Below are positions 6,387-14,368 of a stretch of 21,029 bases of DNA, one piece after another. The notes under the pieces were generated by a model that was not told the origin of the DNA, did not search any database, and saw only the letters and a program-made list of their open reading frames with translations. How positions within the stretch are numbered: the stretch's first letter is position 1; every line of letters begins with the position of its first letter. Source of the DNA: Pseudomonas sp. (GTDB lineage: Bacteria > Pseudomonadota > Gammaproteobacteria > Pseudomonadales > Pseudomonadaceae); assembly GCA_003488145.1 (NCBI GenBank), contig DNMQ01000140.1:1-21029 (forward strand), in the 5' to 3' direction. The translations under genes were made by a program, and so were the position numbers.

Positions 6387-7888
6387 CCGGCCTGCTCCTT
6401 CAATAGGAAGTCCTCCAGCATCAGCCCGGCAGTGGCCTTGGCCGAACCGACGACGCCCGGAACTCCCGCGCCCGGATGGGTGCCGGCGCCGACGATATAG
6501 AGGTTGGGAATCACGTCATCACGGTTATGCGGGCGGAACCAGGCGCTCTGGGTAAGGATCGGCTCCAGCGAAAACGCCGAGCCCAGATGAGCGTTGAGCT
6601 CGTCGCGGAAATCGTGCGGCGTGAAGATGCGGTGGGTCACCAGATCACCGCGCAGACCGGGAATGTAGTGCCGCTCCAGGTACTCGAAAATGCGGTCGCG
6701 GTATTTCGGCCCCTCCACCGCCCAATCGATATCTGCCGTGCCCAGGTGTGGCACCGGCGCCAGCACGTAGTGGCTGGCGCAGTCTTCCGGCGCCAGCGAG
6801 GGATCGGTGACGCAGGGCGCATGCAAGTAGAGGGAGAAATCATCGGCCAGGGTCTCACGCTTGAAAATCTCGTCGATCAGCTCACGGTAGCGCGGCCCGA
6901 AACACACCGTGTGATGCTGCAGGTGCTCATGGCGGCGCTTGAGGCCGAAATGGATGACGAACAGCGACATCGAGAAACGCTTGCCGGATAGACGTTTGGC
7001 CTCATCGCGACCACGTTGCTCATGCCCGAGCAGCTGCTTGTAGGTGTTGACCACATCGGCGTTGGAAGCCACCACATCGGTATCGAAGCGCCGACCGTCA
7101 CCCGTGATCACCGCCTTCGCCCGACCTTCGGCCAGCTCGATGCGCGCCACCTCGGCGTTCAGCTCCAGCTTGCCGCCCAGGTCCTCGAAAAGCCGGACCA
7201 TCCCCTGTACCAGCGCACCGGTACCGCCGCGCGGAAACCAGACGCCGCCCTGGCGCTCCAGCGCGTGGATCAGCGCGTAGATCGACGAGGTTTCGAAGGG
7301 GTTGCCGCCGACCAGCAGCGAGTGAAAGGACAGCGCCTGGCGCAGCCGGTCGTTCTCCACGAAGTTGGCCACCATGCTGTACACGTTGCGCCAGGCCTGC
7401 AGCTTGGCCAGCTGCGGGGCGACGCCGATCATGCTGCGAAACGACAGGAAGGGCACGGTGCCGAGCTTGACGTAGCCCTCCTCGTACACCGCCCGCGAAT
7501 AGGCGAGAAAACGCTGGTAGCCGGCGACATCCTTGGGATTCAACGCATGAATCTGCCGGTCCAGCTGGGCCTGATCATTGACGTAGTCGAAGCTGTAGCC
7601 GTCCTCCCAGCACAGCCGGTAGAAGGGGCTGACCGGCAGCAGCTCGACGTAGTCGGCCATGCGCTTGCCGGCGCCGGTAAACAGCTCATCCAGTGCGGGC
7701 GGATCGGTGATGACCGTTGGGCCGGCGTCGAAGGTAAAGCCCTGGTCGTGATAGACGTAAGCACGACCGCCCGGTTTGTCGCGCTTCTCCAGCAGCGTGG
7801 TCTGGATGCCGGCGCGCTGCAGGCGGATGGCCAGCGCCAGGCCGCCGAAGCCGGCGCCGATTACCACCGCTCGTTTAGCTTGGTTCAT
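6383..7888 (-). CDS. crtI: Phytoene desaturase CrtI (lycopene-forming)
   Basis: 501-aa FAD-dependent desaturase carrying phytoene through successive dehydrogenations to lycopene at the membrane. The N-terminal Rossmann motif is VVIGAGFGGLALA (8-20), followed by LLEKRDKPGGRA (32-43) and GFTFDAGPTVIT (50-61). The C-terminal carotenoid-desaturase signature NLYIVGAGTHPGAGVPGV occupies 462-479. Length matches bacterial CrtI (~490-500). The number of double bonds introduced (lycopene rather than neurosporene) is inferred from the presence of crtY and crtZ, not from the sequence. The start at 7888 has AAGGA about seven bases upstream. It overlaps crtY (stop) and crtB (start) by four bases each as ATGA, a tight polycistronic arrangement. 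Confidence 0.97.
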   Translation of the reverse strand: MNQAKRAVVIGAGFGGLALAIRLQRAGIQTTLLEKRDKPGGRAYVYHDQGFTFDAGPTVITDPPALDELFTGAGKRMADYVELLPVSPFYRLCWEDGYSFDYVNDQAQLDRQIHALNPKDVAGYQRFLAYSRAVYEEGYVKLGTVPFLSFRSMIGVAPQLAKLQAWRNVYSMVANFVENDRLRQALSFHSLLVGGNPFETSSIYALIHALERQGGVWFPRGGTGALVQGMVRLFEDLGGKLELNAEVARIELAEGRAKAVITGDGRRFDTDVVASNADVVNTYKQLLGHEQRGRDEAKRLSGKRFSMSLFVIHFGLKRRHEHLQHHTVCFGPRYRELIDEIFKRETLADDFSLYLHAPCVTDPSLAPEDCASHYVLAPVPHLGTADIDWAVEGPKYRDRIFEYLERHYIPGLRGDLVTHRIFTPHDFRDELNAHLGSAFSLEPILTQSAWFRPHNRDDVIPNLYIVGAGTHPGAGVPGVVGSAKATAGLMLEDFLLKEQAG

Positions 7889-9054
7889 CGGTAATCCTTG
7901 CGATGCAGGTCATGGGCGGCGAGCGCACGCAGCGCTTCGCCGAGCGGAACAGGAGGCTTGCCCGAGACGATGCGCAAGCGGTCGCGGGTGGTCAGCTTGG
8001 CCGCATAGAAACGCTGGATCAGCGGTTCGCGCAGGCGATAGAAACGTTGCATCACCGCCCAGCGGCGATCGGCGGGACCAGCCATGAACAGCATGCGATT
8101 GAGCAGTCGGAAGAAGCCGCGGTGGCGCCACTGCGCCAACGAGTAATCGCGGATCGCCTCGAACAGGCTGGCGGCATCCCAGCGGTCCAGCGCGATCAGG
8201 TGATCGGCCAGACGTACCGCGTCGGGCAGCGAGTAGCCGGTGGTGGGATGGAACAACGCCGCGGCCAGCCCCGTCTGCGGCACGCCGCGCGCCTCGTCCC
8301 AGAAGGCCGGCAGATCGCCGGACAGCACGATGGGCAGCACGCCCTGCTCCTCGCGCAACACCTCGGCAACGGTCCAGCCGCGCGCACTGGCGTAGCTGCC
8401 GATGTTGTCGCACAGCGTATCCGGGGCCACCGCAGCGCCGTCGGCGTAATAGGTGTCTTCGATCAGCAGGGTGTCCGCATCCAGCGGCAGCACATAGACG
8501 AAGCGATAGCCGTCGAGCTGGGCAACACTGGCGTCCATGATGATCGGCTCCTGCAAGCCGTGCGGCTGTTGCAGGCGCAGTTCCTGGCCGAGAAACTTCT
8601 GAAATCCGAGGGCCAGCTGATCGGTCCGGCGCACGCCGCGTCCATCGATCACGGCGCCAGCCTGCAGGATGTCCCTCGAGGCCAGACGCACCCTTTGTGG
8701 CTCCACGCTGGCAACGGTGGTGCGCAAACGCACGCAATCGCTCAGTTCAGGCATCAGGTACTGGTGAAAGCGCTCCGAGAAGATGCTCGCGTAACCGCTG
8801 CCCAGCCGGCGCTGCAGGTCGGGAAAGATCACTTCATAACCGGGCCAGCGCTTGCTCACCATGGGCTCCAGCCAACGGTGCTGAGCCGGCGTCAGATCGT
8901 GCTGGTGAAACGACCAGGTGTGATTGCCGCCCAGGGTGTCGCCCTGCTCAACGAGCAGCAGGCGCAGATCAGGCCGCTGCTGACGCAGGCGCAGGGCCAA
9001 AAGGCCGTTGGCCAGCCCGCCGCCAACCAGGATCAGGTCCGCATCAAGCGCCAC
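7885..9054 (-). CDS. crtY: Lycopene beta-cyclase CrtY
   Basis: 389-aa flavoprotein cyclase turning both ends of lycopene into beta-rings to give beta-carotene. The N-terminus holds the dinucleotide-binding motif DLILVGGGLANGLLALRL (6-23) and the CrtY block GGNHTWSFH (42-50). FHPTTGYSLPDAVRLAD later in the protein is also typical. I chose the GTG at 9054 rather than an in-frame ATG at 9078. A perfect GGAGG (9065-9061) lies six bases before the GTG, and the protein then begins just ahead of the FAD motif as in Pantoea CrtY (~385 aa); the ATG has a weaker ribosome site and would add eight odd residues (MGNGWRWR). With this start crtY overlaps the end of crtX by 11 bp, and it overlaps crtI by 4 bp. 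Confidence 0.94.
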   Translation of the reverse strand: MALDADLILVGGGLANGLLALRLRQQRPDLRLLLVEQGDTLGGNHTWSFHQHDLTPAQHRWLEPMVSKRWPGYEVIFPDLQRRLGSGYASIFSERFHQYLMPELSDCVRLRTTVASVEPQRVRLASRDILQAGAVIDGRGVRRTDQLALGFQKFLGQELRLQQPHGLQEPIIMDASVAQLDGYRFVYVLPLDADTLLIEDTYYADGAAVAPDTLCDNIGSYASARGWTVAEVLREEQGVLPIVLSGDLPAFWDEARGVPQTGLAAALFHPTTGYSLPDAVRLADHLIALDRWDAASLFEAIRDYSLAQWRHRGFFRLLNRMLFMAGPADRRWAVMQRFYRLREPLIQRFYAAKLTTRDRLRIVSGKPPVPLGEALRALAAHDLHRKDYR

Positions 9055-10330
9055 TCGCCACCTCCAGCCGTTGCCCATCTGTCCCGAGCGCAGCCTCGAT
9101 CAGCTCGGCGGCACGCACCGCACCACCGGCCTCACGCACTTCTGCTCCCAGTTGCGCCGCCCGCTGGCGAAACTCGCCTTCGTTCAACAGCCGCTGCAAC
9201 GCGTGGCCGATCCGCGCCGGGCTCGCCAGCCATGGCTGTAGCCGCAGCCCGACACCGGCGTGTTCGATACGCGCTGCGACACCCGGCTGATCGAAGGCAA
9301 TCGGCAGCGCCAGCATCGGCACACCGGCCTCCAGCGCATCGAGCACGGTGTTCAGTCCGGCGTGGGTGACGACCGCCGAGGCCCTGGCCAATGCCGCGCG
9401 CTGTGGTGCGAAGTCGGTGACCCAATGCGCGCCCTCCTCGCGTAGCCGCGCAGCTTGTACAGCATTCAGCCCGCCGCAATGGGCGACCAACAGCTGTACG
9501 CCGAGAGGCTTGCAGGCGCGGGCGATATTGCGCAGCAGCCCGTAGCGATGACCCTGCAGGGTGCCCAGCGAGGCGAAGACAAACGGCCGCGTCGGATCGA
9601 TTGGCAGGTTCAGCTCGGCTTCGTTTTCCAGCGGACGCCGCAACGGCCCGACAGCATGAAAATTCTCCGGGAGCTGGCGGCGCGGAAAGTCGAAGCTAGG
9701 CACCGTCTGGCTGACCTGCAGCAGGGGCGACAGGCACTCGCTCAAGGTCGAGCGCGGCGCCAGGCCGAACGCCTGACAGTAGTGCTGGATCACCTCGGCG
9801 TGGGGGCGCATCAGGCGGTCGTAGACACGACTGCTGTGCAGGTTGAGCTGCTCGCCCCAGTCGGTCGCCCGGTAGCGCCAAGGCATCACCGGCAAGGGCA
9901 CCAGCGGCTCGCGATTGAACGGCAAGGCGCAGGCGATGGATACGAACGGCAGGCCAAGATGCTCGGCCACCAGCGCGCCCGCTGGCTCCATCTGATCGGC
10001 CAGCACGGCGTCGACCTTTAGCGAACGCAGCATGCCCGGCGCCTCGCGACAGAACAGTGCAGTACTCGCCGCCATGTCGGCGATGACCCGCCGAATGCCG
10101 AACGGCCCCGGTTGCGCGGCGCGGCGGACCACCGCAGCCAGGCTGCCCGGCGGATGGGACTCGGCGCCGATGGCGGCAAATCCGGCCGAGGGCAACGTCA
10201 ACAGCTCGGCGACATCGGCATGCTGGACGAAAGTCACTCGGTGGCCTCGCTGCGTCAGCGCCCAGGCGACTGCTTCGAACGCGCGCAGGTGACTGAGAAA
10301 GGGCGGCGCAATTGCCGCGAAATGAGTCAT
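9044..10330 (-). CDS. crtX: Zeaxanthin glucosyltransferase CrtX
   Basis: 428-aa GT1-family (GT-B fold) glycosyltransferase that moves glucose from UDP-glucose to the ring hydroxyls of zeaxanthin, giving mono- and diglucosides. The N-terminus MTHFAAIAPPFLSHLRAFEA is close to Pantoea CrtX and holds an acceptor-side histidine in SHLRAFEA. The C-terminal sugar-nucleotide region includes VVTHAGLNTVLDALEAGVP (H323) and LPIAFDQPGVAARI, ending in the usual D-Q pair. Length agrees with the ~430-aa family norm. The ATG at 10330 has CGGAG eight bases upstream. It follows idi2 after 19 bp and overlaps crtY. Its presence predicts polar, glycosylated carotenoids rather than free zeaxanthin. Glucose as donor is inferred from the family. 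Confidence 0.95.
   Translation of the reverse strand: MTHFAAIAPPFLSHLRAFEAVAWALTQRGHRVTFVQHADVAELLTLPSAGFAAIGAESHPPGSLAAVVRRAAQPGPFGIRRVIADMAASTALFCREAPGMLRSLKVDAVLADQMEPAGALVAEHLGLPFVSIACALPFNREPLVPLPVMPWRYRATDWGEQLNLHSSRVYDRLMRPHAEVIQHYCQAFGLAPRSTLSECLSPLLQVSQTVPSFDFPRRQLPENFHAVGPLRRPLENEAELNLPIDPTRPFVFASLGTLQGHRYGLLRNIARACKPLGVQLLVAHCGGLNAVQAARLREEGAHWVTDFAPQRAALARASAVVTHAGLNTVLDALEAGVPMLALPIAFDQPGVAARIEHAGVGLRLQPWLASPARIGHALQRLLNEGEFRQRAAQLGAEVREAGGAVRAAELIEAALGTDGQRLEVASGA
9055..9065 (-). promoter_or_regulatory. Ribosome binding site that sets the crtY GTG start
   Basis: GGAGG at 9065-9061 on the minus strand, six bases before GTG 9054. It lies within the last codons of crtX, so crtY translation is likely coupled to that of crtX. 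Confidence 0.7.
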
Positions 10331-10349
10331 CTGGCGGCTCCGCCCGGCA

Positions 10350-11390
10350 TCAGACAGTGGGCACTTGCAGCAGCCGCGCCTGCCGCAGCTCGGCCAGGCC
10401 GGCCGAGCCTGTACAGAAACAGGCGATGCGCAGTTGCTCGATCAGCACTTCAAAGTGCTTGACCACCGCCTCACTGCTCAGCATCGCGGCTTGCAGCACA
10501 CCCGCTGCCTGCCCTACCAGATCGGCGCCCAGGCAGATCGCCTTGGCCGCCTCCACACCGTCGCGAATGCCACCGGAAGCGATCAGCGGCGTATCCGGGC
10601 AGGCCTTGCGCACGGCCTGCAGCGCCTGCGCCGTGGGGATGCCCCATTCGGCGAAGGCCTGGGCGATCGCGCGCTGGCTGACATCGCTGGCGCGCTCGGC
10701 TTCCACCGCGGCCCAGCTGGTCCCGCCGGACCCCGCGACATCAATGGCGGCAACACCGGCGTCGACCAGCTGCCGTGCCACCGTCGCGGATATGCCGGCA
10801 CCGACTTCCTTGATCACCACAGGCGCAGCCAGGCGGCTGGCAAGCGCTTCGATCGCCCGCAGCACGCCTCGCCAATCACGGTCGCCACCCGGCTGCACCG
10901 CTTCCTGCAGCGGGTTCAGGTGCACGATCAGCGCATCGCCATCGATCATCTCGACCGCCCGCCGCGCCTCGTCCACACCGTAGCCGCGTACCAGCTGCGC
11001 GGCACCGAAGTTGGCCAGCAGGAGGATGTCCGGCGCGAGCTGGCGCAGCTGCACGGTCAGGCCCTGATCTCCCGCGGTTTCAAGCGCAACCCGCTGCGAA
11101 CCCACCGCCATGGCGATACCCAAGTGTTGCGCGGCTTCCGCCAGGTGCGCATTAATCGCAGCAGAACGTGCGGCGCCGCCAGTCATCGAGCTGATCAGCA
11201 GCGGCGCCCGCAGCTGGCGCCCGAACAGCGCGCTATGCAGGTCGATCTCATCAAGGTGCAACTCGGGCAGGGCGCAGTGCTCAAAGCGAAATGCGCCGAA
11301 ACCGGTACCCGTCGCACCGGCTGCCCGCGTCGGGTCCAGGACGATATCCAGATGATCGTTTTTGCGGCTGACCAACGATTGTTTGCTCAT
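10350..11390 (-). CDS. fni: Type 2 isopentenyl-diphosphate delta-isomerase
   Basis: 346-aa FMN- and NAD(P)H-dependent IDI-2, interconverting IPP and DMAPP to balance precursors for CrtE. Visible family features: RKNDHL at 9-14, SSMTGGA at 68-74, AVGSQR at 95-100, HLNPLQE at 157-163 (with Q162 and Mg-binding E163), [11 protein letters not shown] at 191-201, and SGGIRDG at 272-278 for flavin phosphate binding. The start at 11390 ([12 protein letters not shown]) fits the family N-terminus. An in-frame ATG further upstream would add 39 unconserved residues and extend through the predicted promoter. A GGGAG sits nine bases before the chosen ATG. It is the first gene of the minus-strand crt operon. 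An idi gene between crtE and crtX is also found in Pantoea agglomerans-type clusters. Confidence 0.95.
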   Translation of the reverse strand: MSKQSLVSRKNDHLDIVLDPTRAAGATGTGFGAFRFEHCALPELHLDEIDLHSALFGRQLRAPLLISSMTGGAARSAAINAHLAEAAQHLGIAMAVGSQRVALETAGDQGLTVQLRQLAPDILLLANFGAAQLVRGYGVDEARRAVEMIDGDALIVHLNPLQEAVQPGGDRDWRGVLRAIEALASRLAAPVVIKEVGAGISATVARQLVDAGVAAIDVAGSGGTSWAAVEAERASDVSQRAIAQAFAEWGIPTAQALQAVRKACPDTPLIASGGIRDGVEAAKAICLGADLVGQAAGVLQAAMLSSEAVVKHFEVLIEQLRIACFCTGSAGLAELRQARLLQVPTV

Positions 11391-11459
11391 GGAAATCGGC
11401 TCCCGGGAAGACTTGTTTGGACGTGACGCCCTGAAAAAAGTGCTATGCGATGGCAACGA

Positions 11460-11488
11460 GTTGTACAGGTTTTTGTCATAACGTCCAA
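11460..11488 (-). promoter_or_regulatory. Predicted promoter of the idi2-crtXYIB operon
   Basis: On the minus strand TTGGAC (11488-11483), a 17-base spacer and TACAAC (11465-11460, 4/6 match) give a plausible sigma-70 promoter. Predicted start is near 11453, with a leader of about 60 nt. The -10 overlaps a TGTACA box at 11462-11467. The -35 is weak (3/6), so an activator or derepression may be needed. Confidence 0.4.
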
Positions 11489-11500
11489 TCGTTGTACAAC
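11473..11500 (+). promoter_or_regulatory. Predicted promoter of crtE
   Basis: TTGTCA (11473-11478, 5/6 match), a 16-base spacer and TACAAC (11495-11500, 4/6). Transcription would start near 11507, about 41 nt before the crtE ATG. The -10 overlaps the palindrome GTTGTACAAC (11491-11500), and the promoter overlaps the opposing idi2 promoter. Confidence 0.4.
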
Positions 11501-11548
11501 ATTGCACAACCCTGGTGCTCGAACTGAGGCGCCAGCGAGGGCACCGCC

Positions 11549-12439
11549 ATGCAAACGCAGAATTCCACCCTCCCGCTTCCGCAATGCGACAGCCTGCTGC
11601 GCCTGCGGCGACAGGTCGACGAGCGCCTGGCCATGCGCCTGCCGCGACCCGAGTCGGAGCTGGACAAGGTCACGCTGGCGTTACGTGAAGGCACCCTCGC
11701 TCCCGGCAAACGAATCAGGCCACTGTTGTTGCTGCTGGCGCTGGGAGATCTCGGCGTCGACCCCGATATCGGCCTGGACCCGGCCTGTGCGCTGGAGATG
11801 ATCCACGCCGCCTCGCTGTTTCTCGACGACATGCCATGCATGGACAACGCCAGCCTGCGGCGCGGCCAGCCGACCATTCATCTGCGTTTCGGCGAGGATG
11901 TCGCCGTCCTCGCCTCAGTGGCCCTGCTCAGCCATGCCTATGGCATAACCGCCACCGCGCCCAGGCTCACCCCCAGGCAGCGCAACGACGCGGTGGCCAC
12001 ACTGGCGCGAGCGGTCGGCGCACAGGGCCTGGTGCGTGGGCAATTTCGCGACCTGCATGGCGCACAAGAAGCACAGCAGCTCGATGCGGTGATTGCCACC
12101 AATCAGCTGAAAACCAGCTCGCTGTTCACCGCCGCATTGGAAGTTGCGGCCCTGCTCGCGGGGGCTGAGCGGACGCGGACACGCCATCTGCAAGGCTTTG
12201 CCAACGAACTGGGCCTGGCGTTTCAGCTGCTCGACGATATCGCCGATGGCCTGACGCCCGAACAGACCGGCAAGGACTGCCAGCAGGACCGGGCCAAGGC
12301 GACCGTGGTCTCGCTGCTTGGCCAGCAGGCGGCAGAGCAGCAGCTGGCAACCCATCGAGAGGCCGCCCTCAGCCATCTTGATGCCGCCGGCCTGGGCGAT
12401 GGCGGACTGGCCGCGCTCATGCGCCAGCTGTTCGGCTGA
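11549..12439 (+). CDS. crtE: Geranylgeranyl diphosphate synthase CrtE
   Basis: 296-aa trans-prenyltransferase extending allylic diphosphates with IPP to C20 geranylgeranyl-PP for CrtB. The first aspartate-rich motif DDMPCMD is at 93-99, followed by RRGQPT (104-109); the second, DDIAD, is at 229-233. The variable Mxx(C/x)MD form of the first motif with two residues inserted is typical of bacterial short-chain FPP/GGPP synthases. The assignment as GGPP rather than FPP synthase (IspA) rests on its place in the crt cluster and general likeness to CrtE; IspA remains a formal alternative. The ATG at 11549 has GAGG (11537-11540) eight bases upstream. It is divergent from idi2 with 158 bp between, unlike Pantoea where crtE leads the operon in the same direction. 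Confidence 0.92.
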   Translation: MQTQNSTLPLPQCDSLLRLRRQVDERLAMRLPRPESELDKVTLALREGTLAPGKRIRPLLLLLALGDLGVDPDIGLDPACALEMIHAASLFLDDMPCMDNASLRRGQPTIHLRFGEDVAVLASVALLSHAYGITATAPRLTPRQRNDAVATLARAVGAQGLVRGQFRDLHGAQEAQQLDAVIATNQLKTSSLFTAALEVAALLAGAERTRTRHLQGFANELGLAFQLLDDIADGLTPEQTGKDCQQDRAKATVVSLLGQQAAEQQLATHREAALSHLDAAGLGDGGLAALMRQLFG

Positions 12440-12460
12440 ATGGAGCGACCCCGTGTTGAC

Positions 12461-12485
12461 GCTTCATCAGTGCAATGGATGAAGC
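12461..12485. repeat. Perfect 8-bp inverted repeat downstream of crtE
   Basis: GCTTCATC (12461-12468) and GATGAAGC (12478-12485) with a 9-base loop, 21 bp after the crtE stop. There is no T-run after it, so it is not a standard intrinsic terminator. It may be a weak terminator, an RNA-stabilising stem, or an operator for the acyl-CoA dehydrogenase gene that starts at 12542. Confidence 0.45.
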
Positions 12486-12515
12486 TAGGCAATGGAAAAC
12501 CGCGGTCCTTAGACT
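12486..12515 (+). promoter_or_regulatory. Possible promoter of the acyl-CoA dehydrogenase gene
   Basis: TAGGCA (12486-12491) and TAGACT (12510-12515) with 18 bases between, each a 4/6 match to consensus. Located 27 bp before the start codon. Candidate only. Confidence 0.3.
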
Positions 12516-12541
12516 CGGGCCGATAAAAACGGAGGTTGACC

Positions 12542-14344
12542 ATGACCGAGACCCTGCTCTGCCCGCGTAACCTGGCATTCGAACTCTACGAAGTGCTGGA
12601 CGCCGAGGCCCTGACCCGCCGCGAGCACTTCGCCGATCACAGCCGCGAAACCTTCGACGCCGCCATCGGCACCGCGCGCACCATCGCCGAGAAATACTTC
12701 GCACCGCACAACCGCAAGTCCGACGAGCACGAGCCGCAGTACGTCAACGGCGAAGCGGTGCTGATTCCCGAGGTCAAGCCGGCCGTGGACGCCTTCATCG
12801 AGGCGGGATTTCACAACGCCCAGCGCAGCTTCGACGACGGCGGCATGCAGCTGCCGAATCTGCTGTCGCGGGCCTGCTTCGCGCATTTCCAGTCGGCCAA
12901 CATCGCCACCAGCTCCTACCCAATGCTGAGCATGGGCGCCTCGCACCTGATCGAGGCCTTCGGCTCCGACGAGCAGAAGCAGCGCTTCCTGCAGCCGATG
13001 CTCGAGGGCCGCTTCTTCGGCACCATGGCACTCACCGAGCCGCATGCCGGCTCGTCGCTGTCGGACATCCGCACCCGCGCCGAACCGGCCGGTGACGGCA
13101 GCTATCGCCTCAAGGGCAACAAGATCTTCATTTCCGGCGGCGACCACCCGCTGTCGGAAAACATCGTGCACATGGTGCTGGCCAAGCTGCCGGACGCGCC
13201 GCCCGGGGTGAAGGGCATCAGCCTGTTCATCGTGCCGAAGTTCCTGGTCAACGACGACGGCTCGCTGGGCGAGCGCAACGACGTGCTGCTGGCCGGCCTG
13301 TTCCACAAGATGGGTTGGCGCGGCACCACCAGCACGGCGCTGAACTTCGGCGACAACGGCAACTGCGTCGGCTATCTGGTAGGCGAGCCGCACAAGGGCC
13401 TGGCCTACATGTTCCAGATGATGAACGAGGCGCGCATCGGCGTCGGCATGGGCGCGATCATGCTCGGCTACGCCGGCTACCTCTACTCGCTGAACTACGC
13501 CCGCGAGCGTCCGCAGGGCCGCCTGCCGGACGGCAAGGACCCGGCCTCGACCCAGGTGCCGATCATCGAGCACACCGACGTCAAGCGCATGCTGCTGATG
13601 CAGAAGGCCTATGTCGAAGGCGCCTTCGATCTCGGCCTGTACTCGGCACGCCTGGTGGACGACGAGCACACCGCCGAGAGCGACGAGGAGCGGCGCAACG
13701 CTGGCGAGCTGCTCGACCTGCTGACGCCGATCGTCAAATCCTGGCCGTCGGAGTACTGCCTGAAGGCCAACGAACTGGCCATCCAGATTCTCGGTGGGCA
13801 TGGCTACACCCGCGAATACCCGGTGGAACAGTACTACCGCGACAACCGCCTCAATCCGATCCACGAAGGCACCCACGGCATCCAGGCGCTGGACCTGCTC
13901 GGCCGCAAGCTGATGCAGAACAAGGGTGCCGGCCTGCGCCAGCTGCTCGGGTTGATCCAGGCCAGCTGCGCACGTGCCGCCGAGTACGACTCGCTGACCG
14001 CACTGCGCCAGCCGCTGGAGCAGCACATCGCCCGCCTGACCAGCGTGACCCAGGCGCTGCTCGGCGATCTGGCAGCCGGCAAGGTCAACCAGGCGCTGGC
14101 CAACTCGGCGCTGTACCTGAAGGTGTTCGGCCATGCAGTGATCGGCTGGCGCTGGCTGGAGCAGGCACTGCGCGCCGAACGCGGGCTGGCCGAGGGCAAC
14201 TCGGCGGATGCGGACTTCTACCGTGGCAAGCTGCAGGCCGCGCGTTACTTTCTGACCTGGGAAGTACCGGCTTGCGCGCACGAGCTGGCCGTCCTCGAAG
14301 CACGCGACGACACCTGCCTGACCATGCAGGACGCCTGGTTCTAG
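12542..14344 (+). CDS. Acyl-CoA dehydrogenase, ~600-aa subfamily (DmdC-like)
   Basis: 600-aa FAD-dependent acyl-CoA dehydrogenase performing alpha,beta-oxidation of an acyl-CoA in the cytoplasm. Blocks in order: TEPHAGSSLSDIRT (substrate/FAD binding), KIFISGGDH, HKMGWRGTTSTALNF, GLAYMFQMMNEARIGVGMGA, and LGGHGYTREYPVEQYYRD followed by NPIHEGTHGIQALDLLGRK, whose E442 is the family catalytic base. The C-terminal extra domain makes it longer than the usual ~380 aa and resembles 3-methylmercaptopropionyl-CoA dehydrogenase DmdC and P. aeruginosa PA0508-type enzymes; the true substrate is unknown. I start at ATG 12542, six bases after a perfect GGAGG (12531-12535); a TTG at 12536 abuts that site and is too close. 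Monocistronic, bounded by a strong terminator. Confidence 0.93.
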   Translation: MTETLLCPRNLAFELYEVLDAEALTRREHFADHSRETFDAAIGTARTIAEKYFAPHNRKSDEHEPQYVNGEAVLIPEVKPAVDAFIEAGFHNAQRSFDDGGMQLPNLLSRACFAHFQSANIATSSYPMLSMGASHLIEAFGSDEQKQRFLQPMLEGRFFGTMALTEPHAGSSLSDIRTRAEPAGDGSYRLKGNKIFISGGDHPLSENIVHMVLAKLPDAPPGVKGISLFIVPKFLVNDDGSLGERNDVLLAGLFHKMGWRGTTSTALNFGDNGNCVGYLVGEPHKGLAYMFQMMNEARIGVGMGAIMLGYAGYLYSLNYARERPQGRLPDGKDPASTQVPIIEHTDVKRMLLMQKAYVEGAFDLGLYSARLVDDEHTAESDEERRNAGELLDLLTPIVKSWPSEYCLKANELAIQILGGHGYTREYPVEQYYRDNRLNPIHEGTHGIQALDLLGRKLMQNKGAGLRQLLGLIQASCARAAEYDSLTALRQPLEQHIARLTSVTQALLGDLAAGKVNQALANSALYLKVFGHAVIGWRWLEQALRAERGLAEGNSADADFYRGKLQAARYFLTWEVPACAHELAVLEARDDTCLTMQDAWF

Positions 14345-14368
14345 AGCGTGCCGCACATGCTGTAACAG

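Larger units (their letters stand above)
11460..11511. promoter_or_regulatory. TGTACA-type operator boxes between idi2 and crtE
   Basis: GTTGTACA (11460-11467) and TGTACAAC (11493-11500) form a perfect 8-bp inverted repeat with a 25-bp centre; box starts are 31 bp apart, about three helical turns. The second box is followed at exactly 10 bp by a related copy (TTGTACAACA at 11492, then TTGCACAACC at 11502, 8 of 10 bases equal). Boxes cover the -10 elements of both predicted promoters. TGTACA repeats are reported for MerR-type LitR/CarH light regulators that control carotenoid genes, but the spacing differs from the N12 form I recall for Pseudomonas putida, and no such regulator lies in this window. 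Confidence 0.5.

Noticed and set aside
7903..9369. 488-codon plus-strand frame across crtY and part of crtX
   Set aside because: Antisense shadow; the minus-strand genes carry all conserved motifs and linked starts and stops.
12509..14356. 615-codon open frame antisense to the acyl-CoA dehydrogenase gene
   Set aside because: Composition is that of a codon-phase shadow (rich in Val, Gln, His, Arg), with no domain pattern; the plus-strand protein is fully conserved.
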